In this document: piece after piece, positions 22,401-32,491 of the stretch
Layout of the letters: the number at the start of each line of letters is the position of its first letter
How positions within the stretch are numbered: the stretch's first letter is position 1
DNA from: Strongylocentrotus droebachiensis
Lineage: Eukaryota; Echinodermata; Echinoidea; Camarodonta; Strongylocentrotidae
Reading direction: 5' to 3'
NCBI GenBank assembly: GCA_035222895.1
Contig: JAVYIG010001038.1
Span: forward strand, 186,001-250,000
DNA length: 64,000 nucleotides
Made by a program: the position numbers and the translations under genes
The notes under the pieces: generated by a model
Seen by the model: only the letters and a program-made list of their open reading frames with translations
Told to the model about the DNA's origin: nothing
The model's database searches: none

Positions 22401-25400
22401 TGTTTTTGAAAAGCAATAAAAACGGCCTTAAAGGGACTTGGTAACATTGTAAAGATGAGAGGAAATGGTGCTTAGGTAGTGACTCCAATGCTAGATGTAC
22501 GATTAAAGATAATCTGAAAGTTTGAGTGAAAACAGACCATTATTAACTAAAAATATTGGGAAAAACTGATCTTATCAATACCTTAATTCTCCCAACTATA
22601 TTATTTGAATTTAATTACATTTTAGGTAAATGTAAATCGTCACAAAGCAATGGATTGGCTCTACATACCATTCGAGACATTTAAGTGTTGAAAGATTTTT
22701 AAAAGCCTGTCTTTTGTCTTATTTTCATGGAAAAACGTTTGGAAAAAATTAAAAAATGGTTGGGAGAATTTACTACTAATTACTGACTGTAAGAGGGTGT
22801 TGCACAGTGACGCCTTCCTAAAAAATCCATTAATATCTTTGTAGTTTGAGAATTTTTGTCAGGATTTTTTTGCATGGTAAAGGGTTAGTAGAAGGAAGAT
22901 GAAAAGTAACATTTCATACAAAAATTACACAATTTTTTAATCAACCTTCCACAATGTTACCGAGTCAATTTAAATGTACTATGTACCATTTGCAGGCCCA
23001 ACAACGAAAAGGTTAAATACCAATGGCATCATATGGAAACGTTTGCTTGGATTTGTCTCATAAAAGAAGTTGACCCACAAACTGACTCCCACACGGTGTC
23101 GAGTGCTCAGGGGTCATTGGGCCACTGGCTTCATCGGGCAGGTAGTTCCATTATGTGAATAGGTAAATTAACTATTACAAAATGAGGGGAGACATTACAT
23201 TGTATAATAGGGACACACATTGTTTTTATTGTGCAGAACATACTCTTTTTTTGACTTACTTATTGAATGAAACTATAAAACCAAAATGCATTTTGTATTC
23301 TAACAATTGGAGTACAAAGAATAATAACAGGTGAATGAAATGCATAAACACTACAAACACCTGGGAATGAAGCATTCATAAATATGAATAATTCAGTTGA
23401 TAAACGACTCCGCATGAAACTATAAAACTAAAATGTAATTTGCGTTCTAGCTGGCAATTGGAGTACAACGAATGATAGCAGGTGAATGAAATGCTTCAAC
23501 AGCACAAACACCTGTGAAGGAAGCATCGATAAATATGAATAATTTAGTTGATAAACAATTCCGCATGTGGACGTTTGGTGGGGCAGAAAGCAGTGGATTC
23601 TTAACAACACTAACCCATTTAACAGAATGTCGGAACGTAAATTAAATTTGGCGCGGTTGGAAAATGCATCTTTCTACCCTGCAACTTTAATGGTACGATC
23701 CAGTAAATTAAAACAGTAAAATGGATCTTATTTTAAAATTACTCATTAAATAAAACCCTAAACTTCAGTGATATCAGACAAAATATGTTATATCTTACTA
23801 ATAATTAAAAAAGATGTATAAACATTGTGAAAGTGTAGCATTTTACGATACAAGACACCGATTTAGCGAAGATGACGTCATTAGAACCTGTTTATGTGCG
23901 TTTGCATCAGGGAATTCAAGGTCAAAAGGTCAATTCAGACGCTAATAAGTTATTGGTCAAGCCCTTTTTTTTTTTTTTTATTATTATTATTATTATTGCT
24001 TTTTAGTGGACCCCTCTGTTTCCAACATGTATTTCTTACATTTGTTTTAAATGCTTATAATTGATTTGTAATTTTTTGTTGGAAACATGAATAAATTTGA
24101 AATTTGAAATTTGAAATTTTCCTTTATTCCGACAAAATTATACAATCAATGAAAACAAGTTTAATACAAAAAGAAAGCTAACGATTAGTATTTTCATTAA
24201 CCGCTTACCCCAAAGTCGCCATACCACAGTGAAACGAGTGAGAGCTTGTGAGAGCGGCCAAAGTGTGATTGAAACTCGCTATTTGCTCTTCTCCAACGCA
24301 AAAAGACATTGTGCTGGATAAATATATTTTTTCCGACAAAAGTACAGAAAATTTGCATATGGTCTTTTTATATTATACTTTATGAAATGTTACCCGATTG
24401 ACTTCCGGGCACCCCAATGCTGGAAAGAAACGCACATTTTAGAAAACTTCACTTTTTCATGGAAAAATGCTTATTTGTTCTATGCACGCAAGTCAGATTG
24501 AGCGGATGATACCACGTTTCCATATCTGAAAGATAATACTAATTTAGAACTTCCCTAAAAAAAGGGGGCTTGAAAATGTCTTTAAGTGGGAAAATAACGA
24601 CTATTAGTTGTCAAATCGACTTAAGAGCTATAGAGCCAGTGAGTAATAGTCTGATTTTCAGACCATTGTACTGAATGGTCGTACGTTTTATGCTGCGCAA
24701 AGATTCAATCAGTTTAATTTTGGCCATTACAAGAAGTGGGTTATTGATGTAGACAAAATATACTCATGTACCCTTTACAGCTCATGTTATGTATATCATT
24801 ACGAAAGAAGAAAAAGCCAGTCAGTCACTCAATAGTGTCTGCCAGTGAAGTTTAGCAAGTAAACGGGTTTCCTTGCATAATTTGAATATTAGGACACTGC
24901 TAACGTTTAAATTTCACAGATAGGACATATATTACATTATTAATAATTCCTGCAAATTAAGTTCTACAGAATATGATGTTGTCTACAAAAGGAACGTAGT
25001 ATCTTTAAACTTGGATGTCATGGAACAATATCATGATAGAACTAGATAATCGAAAAATTTCGCTCTAAGTTTAAGATACATCTTTGTATATTTTTGTTGT
25101 TAATTTCCAAATGATTTTTGATATTCTATAACGCAATGATTTCTAGATATTTTTTTTTTATAAAGTAAATATCATAATCCTACATAGTTTTTATATTTTG
25201 CTATGAAATTGTAAATATGCATGTCTGAATTTTTAATTTTGGTCTATGTAACTGGTACAAAAGTTCAAATCAGTAATCTTTAAAAATCTCTTTAGTATTC
25301 TTGACAATTAGATCTGTAATTATTGTGATAGATGCATGTGAAGATATCTTACCTGGGAATCTACACTGGCGATGCCCAGATAATCTTGCCCTCCCAGAGT

Positions 25401-25919
25401 TGGGGCATGATCCGTACCCGCGGCGTGGAATTATCTTGGGGATTGTAGCTACCATCTTCCCATTTTCATCGGGGCGTTCCCGGCAGACCTCGAACATAGG
25501 TATGGTGTAGTTGAGCCCAAGGCCATCGCTGCATGTTGAATTATTTCCCAAGGCTAGAGCAGAAGGGCGTAATGCAACATGAGATACTAATAATTGTTAA
25601 CAATAATCAGTTGTTTATTTTTTTCGCTTCAAAAACTTGATTATGAACAGTCGTCTGATATATTAGCACATGGATATCAATGCAGCCCTAGACCATACAC
25701 TTTTTTTTCTTCACGTTGTGTGCTTAAACACATCGCCCTCCCCTCCAATTTTCAAAGTTCTATTGCCGCTTCTGTTTTGAATGAAACGCCAAATAAAATA
25801 TACAAATACGAACAAAATATGTTTTGGAGGCACCATCGTAAATTCAAGGTTTACTTACCTCCAATACAAAATTGTATGAAGATGTAAATCAAACTCGCAA
25901 GAGGAACATAACCTTCCAT
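16314..25919 (-). CDS. Gene 2: secreted EGF/YWTD-repeat protein, 3' incomplete
   Basis: Eight minus-strand exons (listed separately) join into 1,088 nt, giving 362 residues plus two bases, with no stop. Order: signal peptide, Cys-rich N-domain, EGF, Ser/Thr linker, cbEGF-like, EGF, then a segment of YWTD-type propeller. Seven internal junctions are phase 1, the usual phase for shuffled extracellular modules, and every junction has GT and AG. EGF modules followed by YWTD blades resemble LDL-receptor-related or nidogen-like proteins, but no specific orthologue is recognised. The last exon ends in phase 2, so more exons lie left of the window, beyond the LINE cluster, which would then be intronic. 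It is predicted to be secreted, or membrane-anchored if a transmembrane exon follows. Confidence 0.75.
16495..17155. other. Gene 2 intron with a possible relic YWTD blade
   Basis: Between exons 7 and 8, the minus-strand words [10 protein letters not shown] near 16,665-16,700 resemble a YWTD blade. A TGA precedes the only nearby donor and no acceptor is visible, so it is left out of the gene. Confidence 0.35.
17156..17422 (-). CDS. Gene 2 exon 7: start of the YWTD-like propeller
   Basis: Acceptor CTCGCAG, donor GTAGGG, phase 1 to 1, 267 nt. The translation [18 protein letters not shown] runs on to [20 protein letters not shown] and ends LLSNTRE. The pattern of a hydrophobic strand, GSIFFDD and LFW is that of LDL-receptor class B blades, although the canonical YWTD is degenerate. 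Confidence 0.75.
17624..17737 (-). CDS. Gene 2 exon 6: EGF module
   Basis: Phase 1-1 exon of 114 nt. The translation has six Cys in EGF spacing: [13 protein letters not shown], then [13 protein letters not shown]. Donor GTAAGTACC. Confidence 0.88.
17738..19887. other. Gene 2 intron with AC and TA microsatellites
   Basis: Contains AC-rich tracts at about 17,846-17,893 and 18,160-18,220 and a TA run at 18,600-18,618. No exon recognised. Confidence 0.5.
19888..20001 (-). CDS. Gene 2 exon 5: calcium-binding-type EGF module
   Basis: Phase 1-1, 114 nt, donor GTGAGTTC. It starts [16 protein letters not shown], the Ca-binding EGF consensus, and continues [14 protein letters not shown]. All six Cys are present. 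Confidence 0.9.
20070..20165. repeat. TTCCGAAGGTTCGTTATTCCGAA-like short repeats
   Basis: Several imperfect copies of the words TTCCGAAGGTTCGT and ATTCCGA occur back to back. The same words are repeated at 50,225-50,475. Confidence 0.7.
20272..20345 (-). repeat. 3' fragment of the 7SL-like SINE
   Basis: The words ACAGACGTGTATCAATCAGATATGA, TTACGT, GGGACCGA and AACGTCACCATCC match the 3' body of the element at 33,315-33,520 in the same orientation. The 7SL-like head is missing. Confidence 0.75.
21040..21093 (-). CDS. Gene 2 exon 4: Ser/Thr linker
   Basis: Phase 1-1 exon of 54 nt, acceptor TTTTTAG, donor GTAATT. The translation [18 protein letters not shown] has a Thr-rich stretch likely to be O-glycosylated. 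It separates EGF 1 from EGF 2. A very short exon without a domain is less certain than the others, but frame and phase fit exactly. Confidence 0.65.
21094..21841. other. Gene 2 intron with GA-rich tract
   Basis: A GAAA/GA-rich low-complexity tract covers about 21,590-21,730. Open frames there are translations of the tract and are not genes. Confidence 0.55.
21842..21937 (-). CDS. Gene 2 exon 3: EGF module
   Basis: Phase 1-1, 96 nt, donor GTAGGT. Translation [12 protein letters not shown], then [14 protein letters not shown]: six Cys in EGF order. Confidence 0.88.
22085..22185 (-). repeat. tRNA-derived SINE fragment
   Basis: On the minus strand it reads GGTTCGCGTGTCGAGTCC (B-box-like) followed by TGTCCTTTGGCAAGATATTAAT and an ACCCGGGTATG end. 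The TCCTTTRGCAAGAC-type body is shared with the SINEs at 34,630, 51,105 and 62,365. Confidence 0.6.
22164..22284. repeat. Hairpin
   Basis: GACTCGACACGCGAACCATG near 22,164 pairs with CATGGTTCGCGCAGTTCGAG ending at 22,284. Pairing continues inward through GTGATTCCA, GGACACCA and TCATTAC with a few mismatches. Confidence 0.8.
22428..22973. mobile_element. MITE with TTAAAGGGACTTGGTAAC ends
   Basis: Left end TTAAAGGGACTTGGTAACATTG; the right end is the imperfect reverse complement CAATGTTACCGAGTCAATTTAA. About 546 bp, AT-rich, non-coding. The ends are related to those of the 124-508 element. Confidence 0.7.
23269..23565. repeat. Tandem duplication, unit 147 bp, two copies
   Basis: GAAACTATAAAAC, ACAGGTGAATGAAATGC, AAACACCTG and AAATATGAATAAT recur with a spacing of 147 bp. 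The copies have diverged moderately. Confidence 0.8.
25353..25553 (-). CDS. Gene 2 exon 2: Cys-containing N-terminal domain
   Basis: Phase 1-1, 201 nt, acceptor TGCTCTAG, donor GTAAGATATC. Translation [18 protein letters not shown] continues with [27 protein letters not shown] and GHRQCRFP. It has four Cys and one Asn-X-Ser/Thr site near the start plus NYT. I do not recognise the family. Confidence 0.75.
25554..25858. other. Gene 2 intron 1
   Basis: Non-coding. No repeat recognised beyond short T-runs. Confidence 0.5.
25859..25919 (-). CDS. Gene 2 exon 1: start codon and signal peptide
   Basis: ATG at 25,919 opens [20 protein letters not shown], a hydrophobic signal peptide, and ends at a strong donor GTAAGTAAAC in phase 1. 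Cleavage is likely near the exon junction. This ATG is chosen because it directly precedes the hydrophobic core and the frame continues correctly into exon 2. Confidence 0.78.
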
Positions 25920-26386
25920 GTTAACAAACAACACTGCATCTATTCCATTTCGAACCAAGGAGTTTTTGAATACTTTCAAACGAAGCAGGCTACTCGCTGA
26001 AATATATAAAAACTAAATCTCAATCTTGAATAAAGTCCTGCATTAGTTGATCTGTATTCTCAAAGCTTTAGATAACGTAACGTTCTCTCGATACATGCTC
26101 TGGCGATAACTTGTTTTCCAGTAACTGAGAGATACTGATGAATATGAGCGCTCCGCTAAAGATCAACAGCAAATCGTAATATTTATGCAATAGTAATACC
26201 TCAGTCACACTGACCGATATTTGGCGCTATGAAGTAATCGTTCATTCGGGGGGGGGGGGGGTGGGGAGGGATGGGAGAATAGACCAAAAAAATGTCTCAC
26301 GTATACTATTCTCTGATCATATATATGAATATGTATTCTAAACAGGTTATGATTTTTTTGTTCTTTTTTATTATTGCAATTTATGT

Positions 26387-26779
26387 TTAAAGGTATAGAC
26401 CAGTTCTGGTCATGCGATTGCATTGTAAAAGAAACGTTGTAGAATCGATCAGCAAAGGTTGATCATTTAGTATATGAATGTTGGTGTATACTGCAAGATT
26501 CTGGAATCATCAAAATAATAGGAAATTTGGTCCAGTCTTGGTAAAGTTACAAGCACTGTACACAGAAAGATGTATATGGGGCTACGGGATATCTATCCAG
26601 TCCGGATAGATATAATAAGTTACCAAATATATCAATTAGTAGGCGGTTTCTCGGCAAAATGTGTATCATCACGTATAAGCCAAAACATATTATTACACAT
26701 GATTGGTAATAAGAGCTTCCATTTCATTTTTTGAGAGGGGGGGGGGGGGGGCGTTTCCAAAACTGGTCTATACCTTTAA
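26387..26779. mobile_element. MITE with TTAAAGGTATAGACCAGTT ends
   Basis: The left end TTAAAGGTATAGACCAGTT is matched by AACTGGTCTATACCTTTAA at the right end. 393 bp, non-coding, with a G-run near 26,738-26,750. Confidence 0.85.
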
Positions 26780-27138
26780 GCCAAAATATCAATGTACAGA
26801 CAATCCAGTTGTATTATGAAGAATATGTACAATATTTGTGTTGAATGATTTGTACAAAATATATTTGATTTGAGAAAAAATAATAACGAACATATCTTAA
26901 AAAAAAAAAAAGTTGTCGTCCTTTGTCAGTGTGATTGGTGTGACTGTGGTCTTAGTGCCACGTCGCGTCACGTTGGAGACCGATTCGATCTACTGGGCCC
27001 AGTGCACAATTTCAACGTGCTTTCATCATGTCTGTGTTCTTTTTAATTGACCTGCCGTTTCCATCACTACATACAAACGGATATAGACAATATCTTTTCT
27101 TTAAAAACTAAATAGAAAGCAGTAAATACTCGTCAAAG

Positions 27139-27271
27139 TGATTAATATTATGGTTACCAAAGCAACCACTTCGTGGCGCGGGTTTCGTGCCTCGTTCGTA
27201 TCTTGATGTACGAACGAGGCACGAATCCCGCGCCCCGAAATGGTGTTACGGTAACCATAATATTAATCACA
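27139..27271. repeat. Hairpin next to the RTE-like insertion
   Basis: GTGATTAATATTATGGTTACC at 27,139 pairs with GGTAACCATAATATTAATCAC. Inner stems GCGGGTTTCGTGCCTCGTTCGTA and its complement follow. The target duplication of the adjacent LINE overlaps its right end. Confidence 0.85.
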
Positions 27272-28075
27272 TTAATAACTGATTAGTGAAGTGTGTAGAT
27301 GCGCAACTTCAGCTTGAGTCGCCTTTTCACCCCCACCTTTCCCTTCCCTCTCTGCATGTTTCCCTGCATGGCTGTCCCTTTACCTTCCCTCTTGCTTTAA
27401 TTCCTACTCTATACCCCTCCTTTTCCCCTCTTCATGTTGTATGTACAGATAGCATTTTTAGTCTATCTGTCCATTATCGCCTTTCTGCATGTAACTCAAC
27501 CCCTACCTCCTCGTGGTACTAATCGGATACCTGGGCCTCGCGGTCTGGGGAACTGACAGGGGCTCTGGGTAGGGAAGGAAAACCCAATAAAACCTCAGGA
27601 GTGGGGTGGTGGTACTTTGTTGTACCAGACTGGGAATTCATTGACCGCGTGCCCAATTTTTGTGCTTTAGCACACAGGTCAAAACTCCTTCGGGAAATCT
27701 ACCAATCAAGAACAAAAATCCAAAGCCATGGCCCCGAGTCCCAGCGGCTGCTATACACGGCAGCATATAGCGGCAGGGGTGCGAAGAATCTGCCGGTATT
27801 TTCAAGGCTGCCATCCTCCTTACAGGTACAAGTCGCAGAAGGAACAGCATACAACCCAAGGAAGAAAACTTCAGAGAATACAGCAAAGGAGAGGACAACA
27901 GAAGATCCATCAAGAAAAAGTTAGATTGCGCCATCAACAAGGAAGGCCAACAAAGTATAGTTAAGAGGAGCAAGTGTAAGTAGGCCAATTGTGACAATGC
28001 ATCCCGCTCGTCAAGGGAAGTTACCTGATATGACCATTAAAGGATACACCTGGTGGGGTCAAAGTTGGGGAGCAG

Positions 28076-29656
28076 ATGAAAACTAGAGGCTTGAGTATAG
28101 CAGCTTGGAATGTGAGGACAATGAAGACAACCGGGCACTGGGACATTTTAATGGAGGAAGCTAGGAGATTTCAACTAGACATCCTTGGCCTTAGCGAGAC
28201 ACAGCTCACTGATGCAGAGACCCTCATTACTAAAGATGGATACACCTTTTTACTGTCAAGCCGAAAAGACAATAGAAGCCGTGAGGGAGTTGGCATAATG
28301 ATTTCACCAAATATACTCCACTGCCTACTGGGTTATGAAGCAGTATCATCCAGAATGATTACAGCAAAATTACAGATGAAAGGAGGAGTCATGAATATCA
28401 TTCAAGTCAATGCACCCACAAGTGGACATAGTGATCAAGAGAGTGATGAATTTTATGATCTGCTTCAACTACATATCCAAAAAATCCTAAAGAAAGAGAA
28501 GTTGATAATTATGGGGAACTTTAATGCCAAGATAGGATCAGACTATAAAACATGGGCACCTGCCTTAGGCAAGTTTGGACTTGGAGTGATGAAAAGCAGA
28601 GGAGAAAAGCTAATGGAGTTCTGTATGATCCATAGGCTAGCAGTCAGTAACACACATTTCCATCATAAGGACTGTCGAAGAGCAACTTGGACTTCGCCAG
28701 GTGGCCTATATAAGAACCAGATTGACTTTATCTTGGTGTACCAAGATGACTTAAAGAGCGTCAAAAATAGTAGGTCGTTCTGCTCTGCTGACATTGGGTC
28801 AGATCACAACCTCGTTTTAGCCAATGTACAGTTTCAGCAACCAAAAGCTAGAAGAATAAAGAGCGTACAGAAGTCATATGATGTGGGCAGGTTTAAAAAC
28901 CCATCTGTTGCTGAAGAATTCCAAGCCCCAATTGGTGAAGCGTTTGAACCATTGTTGCTGCTGGAAGATACAGACATAGATGAGCTCTGGCTGAAGTTCA
29001 TGAATACAACCAATGAGATTACCAAGCAAGATGTTGGCATCAGGAGAGGGAAACAAGTGAAACATCTCCCAGAACATGTGAGAGATGCTTGTGAACTCAG
29101 AATGAAGGCTAGGGTAACTAAACTGAACTCCCCTCATAATAATCATAATATTATGAAGTATCGGTGCCTTAACAAAAAAGTTAAATATGAAGTCAAAAAG
29201 TGGAAGAGGGAGACTCTCAAGAAAGAAGTAGAGGAAATGGAGGCAGCACAGTCACGGAATGACAGCCATGAGCTATTTAAGAAAGTAAGAAAACTAGCTG
29301 GTGAGAAGGAGAAGATACAGCTAGCAGCCAAGAACAAAGAGGGGGTTCTCAAGACTGATCCAGGAGATGTTTTAGATTGTTGGAAAGAACATTTCAGCAC
29401 CCATCTTAATACAGAGTTCTCGAGAGACACCAACACACTTCGCAATATACCTGAACCTCCTCCTACTGAAAACCAGACTTCACCTTTTACCATAGAAGAG
29501 GTTAAAGCTGCGATCAAGGCTCTAAAGAATAACAAAGCAACTGGATTTGATAACATAGCAGCTGAAACACTGAAACCTGGTGGTCCAGCAATGGCACAGA
29601 TCTTGCTGAAGATCATCAACACTGCTTTTACGCAAGGCAAGACACCAGTTGAGTGA
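28076..29656 (+). pseudogene. RTE-like LINE ORF: endonuclease and start of RT
   Basis: 526 codons. Residues about 5-250 are an AP-like endonuclease: AAWNVRTM, LSETQL, GNFNAKIG (usually GDFN), FILVYQD and GSDHNLV. This is the type often annotated as craniofacial development protein 2-like in animal genomes. A Lys/Glu-rich linker and IEEVKAAIKALKNNKATGFD (RT entry motif) follow. A stop occurs after GKTPVE at 29,654-29,656; sequence beyond it is recognisable only in other frames. Confidence 0.88.
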
Positions 29657-30160
29657 AAGGCCTTATTACCCCTGTGTACAAAAAGGGGGATTAATTTGAC
29701 CCAGCTAACTACCGAGCCATAACACTGCTATCAGTGCCGGCTAAAGTTTTCTGCAGGATGGTGCTCAGTAGGATCCAAGACCGGGATAAACTGGAGACCT
29801 TTGAGATGAGATGTCTGCGGACAATAGCAGGAGTCCATCTTCTAGATAAAATTAGAAGCGTAGACATCAGAAAGTCATTGAAAATCTCCAAGACAATAAA
29901 TGAGGAAATATCCATCCGCCGCCGGAAATTGGATTGGACATGTGGTACGTATGCCACAGGAACGCCTACCAATACAAGTCCACACCAATGAATTTACTGT
30001 GTCACGGCCACCAGGACGTCCTCCCCTGAGGTGGAAAGACCAAAGCCGCCAAGACTCTGGATTAAGCCTGGAGGCTGCCCAACACCAAGCCCAGGACAGA
30101 AATGAATGGAGGCAGACCACCCGTAGGAGCGCAAGGGGACACTCCGTCATGTGCACTTAA
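29657..30160 (+). pseudogene. RTE-like LINE C-terminal remnant, RT core deleted
   Basis: In shifted frames the sequence reads ITPVYKKGD-like, then AITLLSVPAKVFCRMVLSRI (RT motif 1), and jumps directly to LETFEMRCLRTIAGVHLLDK, which normally lies several hundred residues later. It then reads WIGHVVRMPQERL and RPPGRPPLRW. Motifs A to E, including YADD, are missing, with the joint near 29,780. Confidence 0.82.
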
Positions 30161-30249
30161 GTCAAGTAAGTCAAGTAATCACATTAACATTAATCAAAGG
30201 ATTACCAAAGAGATGAACGTAATTTGATTGTCCGCCATGCAATTCATTA

Positions 30250-30363
30250 GGGACTTTTAGATTTGCACGAAGACAAAGAAGGATTGCTACGATCGACGTC
30301 CTTTTAATGCACTGCCTTGAATGGACGTCACACGTATCAGTCCACGCAAATCTAAAAGTCCCT
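30250..30363. repeat. Hairpin with 18-bp perfect outer stem
   Basis: AGGGACTTTTAGATTTGC pairs with GCAAATCTAAAAGTCCCT. Inner GACGTC words also pair partly. Confidence 0.8.
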
Positions 30364-30488
30364 ATTACCAAGGACAGATGGTGTCCTCAACCTCTGTAGC
30401 TATTGGCAAAAAACAAGTTTTAATATTTCGTTTTATGGTAACATCCGCTTTTATTAGTACAGTTTGTAGTTATTCATCGTCATTAATG

Positions 30489-31653
30489 TTCTTTCCTGTA
30501 TAAAATCAGTTGTCCTTTCGCAGAACGCCCGAGAGAACATAGAAAAATAAGATAATAATAACAATAATAGTCATCATCACCAGCGTCCATATCATCATTA
30601 ACATCAATTTATTGAATATCATCAACATCAATATCATCATTACCATAAGTGACTTCATCACTTGGTACCTGGCAGGAATTAATTCCTTGAAATGCTAGAG
30701 CGCTGTAACGGCAGCTAGGCTAAAGCCGAGGTAATAATAAATGCGCCTCGGAATAGAATTTCTAGATAGACGGCGCTATAGAAATGCTTATTATTATTAA
30801 TATTATTATAATTATCATCATTATCATCGTCTTCATCATCATCATCATCGTCTTCTTCTTCTTCTTCTTCACTGCATCCTCCGCATCATTATCATTTTTC
30901 ATAATATTAACCATCGTCATCATTTTCATCATTTTCATCATCTTCATCGTCTTCATCATCATCATTATCATCATCATCGTCACCATTTTCGTCTTCATCA
31001 TCATCATCATCATCATCAATGTCACCACCAGCACCAGCACCATCATCACCTTCTTCTTCTTCACTGCCATCCTCCTCCTGTTTCTGCTCCCCCTCCTCAT
31101 CATAATCATCAATTTCATCCTCATTATCATCATCGCCACCATCTAAATCATTATTATCATCATCATCGTCACCATCATCATCATCATCATTATCATCCTC
31201 AGCATGATGATGATGATGATGTTGATGATGATGATGATGATGATGAAGAAGAAGATGACGATGGTGATGATAATGATGTAGATGGTGGCGATGATGATAA
31301 TGAGGATGAAATTGATGATTATGATGAGGAGGGGGAGCAGGAGCAGGAGGAGGATGGCAGTGAAGCAGAAGAAGGTGATGGTGCTAATGGTAATGGCAAT
31401 GATGACGATGATGAAAATGATGATGATGATGATGATGATTATTATTATGAAGATGTGATGATGATGATGATGATGATTATGAAGATGAAGTCACTTATGT
31501 TGATGAGAATATTGATGTTGGTGATATTTAATAAATTGACATTAATGATATTAAGGACGCTGGTAATGATGACCATTTTTGTTATTATTTTCTTATTTTT
31601 CTATTTTTTCTCGGACGTTCTGCAGAAGGACAACTGATTTTATGCAGGAAAGT
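30489..31653. repeat. Large microsatellite-rich inverted repeat
   Basis: Unique-sequence outer arms (CTTTCCTGTATAAAATCAG at 30,491, its complement ending at 31,652; AGAACGCCCGAGA with its match at 31,609-31,622) enclose ATC-rich sequence that turns into GAT-rich sequence around 31,200. Non-repetitive words such as CATCGCCACCATCTA and CTCCCCCTCCTCATCATAATC also match in inverted order, so it is a true palindrome. The left arm is longer by about 280 bp because of an inserted SINE fragment. Long Met/Ile open frames here are repeat translations. Confidence 0.85.
30661..30800 (+). repeat. SINE 3' body fragment
   Basis: The words ATTCCTTGAAATGCTAGAGCGC, AACGGCAGCTAGGCTAAAGCC and GGCGCTATAGAAATGC followed by TTATTATTATT match the 3' part of the element at 61,995-62,150. 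It sits inside one arm of the inverted repeat. Confidence 0.7.
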
Positions 31654-31918
31654 ACTTTCCCTCTATTCTCTATTTATCTCTCTTCCTGTTTTCTATAAAT
31701 TTTCCCCCATTTTATCATAGTTCTAGTCGATTTCCAATGCACGTTTTAATTATTATAATCATATTTACTTTCTTTATTGGGTGAATCCTGCAGTGGATGA
31801 AAAATAAGGATATTGTATAAATTATACAAATGGATGTATCAGCTTTGTACATATACCAATCTGGGATCGTCCTAAATAAAAGATGATAATGTACTGTAGG
31901 AATAAACATTTCATTGTG

Positions 31919-32279
31919 GTAAAAGCCCCTTTCAAGTGTTGGGAGCCCCAAATTCGCTAACAAATTTGATGGCAAAATTTCACTTAAATTGTGTGATGTT
32001 GTGAAAAGAGGATGTCATTTAACACTCAAATCTGCAAGGATTTTCAAAGCAAAGTGTTTGAAGACAAATATTGGTGAAAGAATTCAAAACTTGGGTTTTT
32101 GTGTCTGTATGCAGAAAACCTTAATTTTGTATTCATCAATATTCGCCTCCAAACAAATTTTTCTAAAAATCCTTGCAGAAGTAGGTTTTAAATGACAACC
32201 TTCCTCTTTCACTACAATTGAAGTGCATTTTTGCCATCAAATTTGTTGGGCTCCAAACACTTTTTAGAGAGGCTTTAAC
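31919..32279. repeat. Foldback element
   Basis: GTAAAAGCC...GTGTTGGGAGCCCC...CAAATTTGATGGCAAAA on the left pairs with TTTTTGCCATCAAATTTG...GGGCTCCAAACAC...GGCTTTAAC on the right. The arms are about 150 bp with mismatches. Confidence 0.8.
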
Positions 32280-32491
32280 AAGATATGAATTGTCATTGAT
32301 TATATATTCTAGGTTTAGAATTAAGGTATGTTATGTTTTTAATCTAAGTTTTAACACATTTATTTTAGGCTAGCCGAATATCTCGCAAAATTATCAGATA
32401 TATATATATATATATTTAAGTTGACAAGGATCAAGATCGCGCCTGGGCGTCAAGTCGTGACGTTAAAATGATGTCAATCCCGTCCCCAATA

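Larger units (their letters stand above)
21938..25352. other. Gene 2 intron of 3.4 kb
   Basis: Contains an AAT microsatellite (22,000-22,060), a SINE fragment and hairpin, a MITE, a tandem duplication and a poly-T/ATT run at 23,966-23,999. No further exon recognised. Confidence 0.5.
27276..30175 (+). mobile_element. RTE-like LINE with 12-bp target duplications and an internal deletion
   Basis: Flanked by TAATCACATTAA at 27,264-27,275 and 30,176-30,187. The 3' end carries short TCAAGTAAG-type repeats, as many RTE-like elements do. The coding region has an intact endonuclease, the start of RT, and the C-terminal end, but no RT catalytic core. The 5' 800 bp has no clear ORF. Confidence 0.85.

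Noticed and set aside
30762..31146. Long Met/Lys- or Ile-rich open frames
   Set aside because: They are translations of ATC/GAT microsatellite within an inverted repeat.
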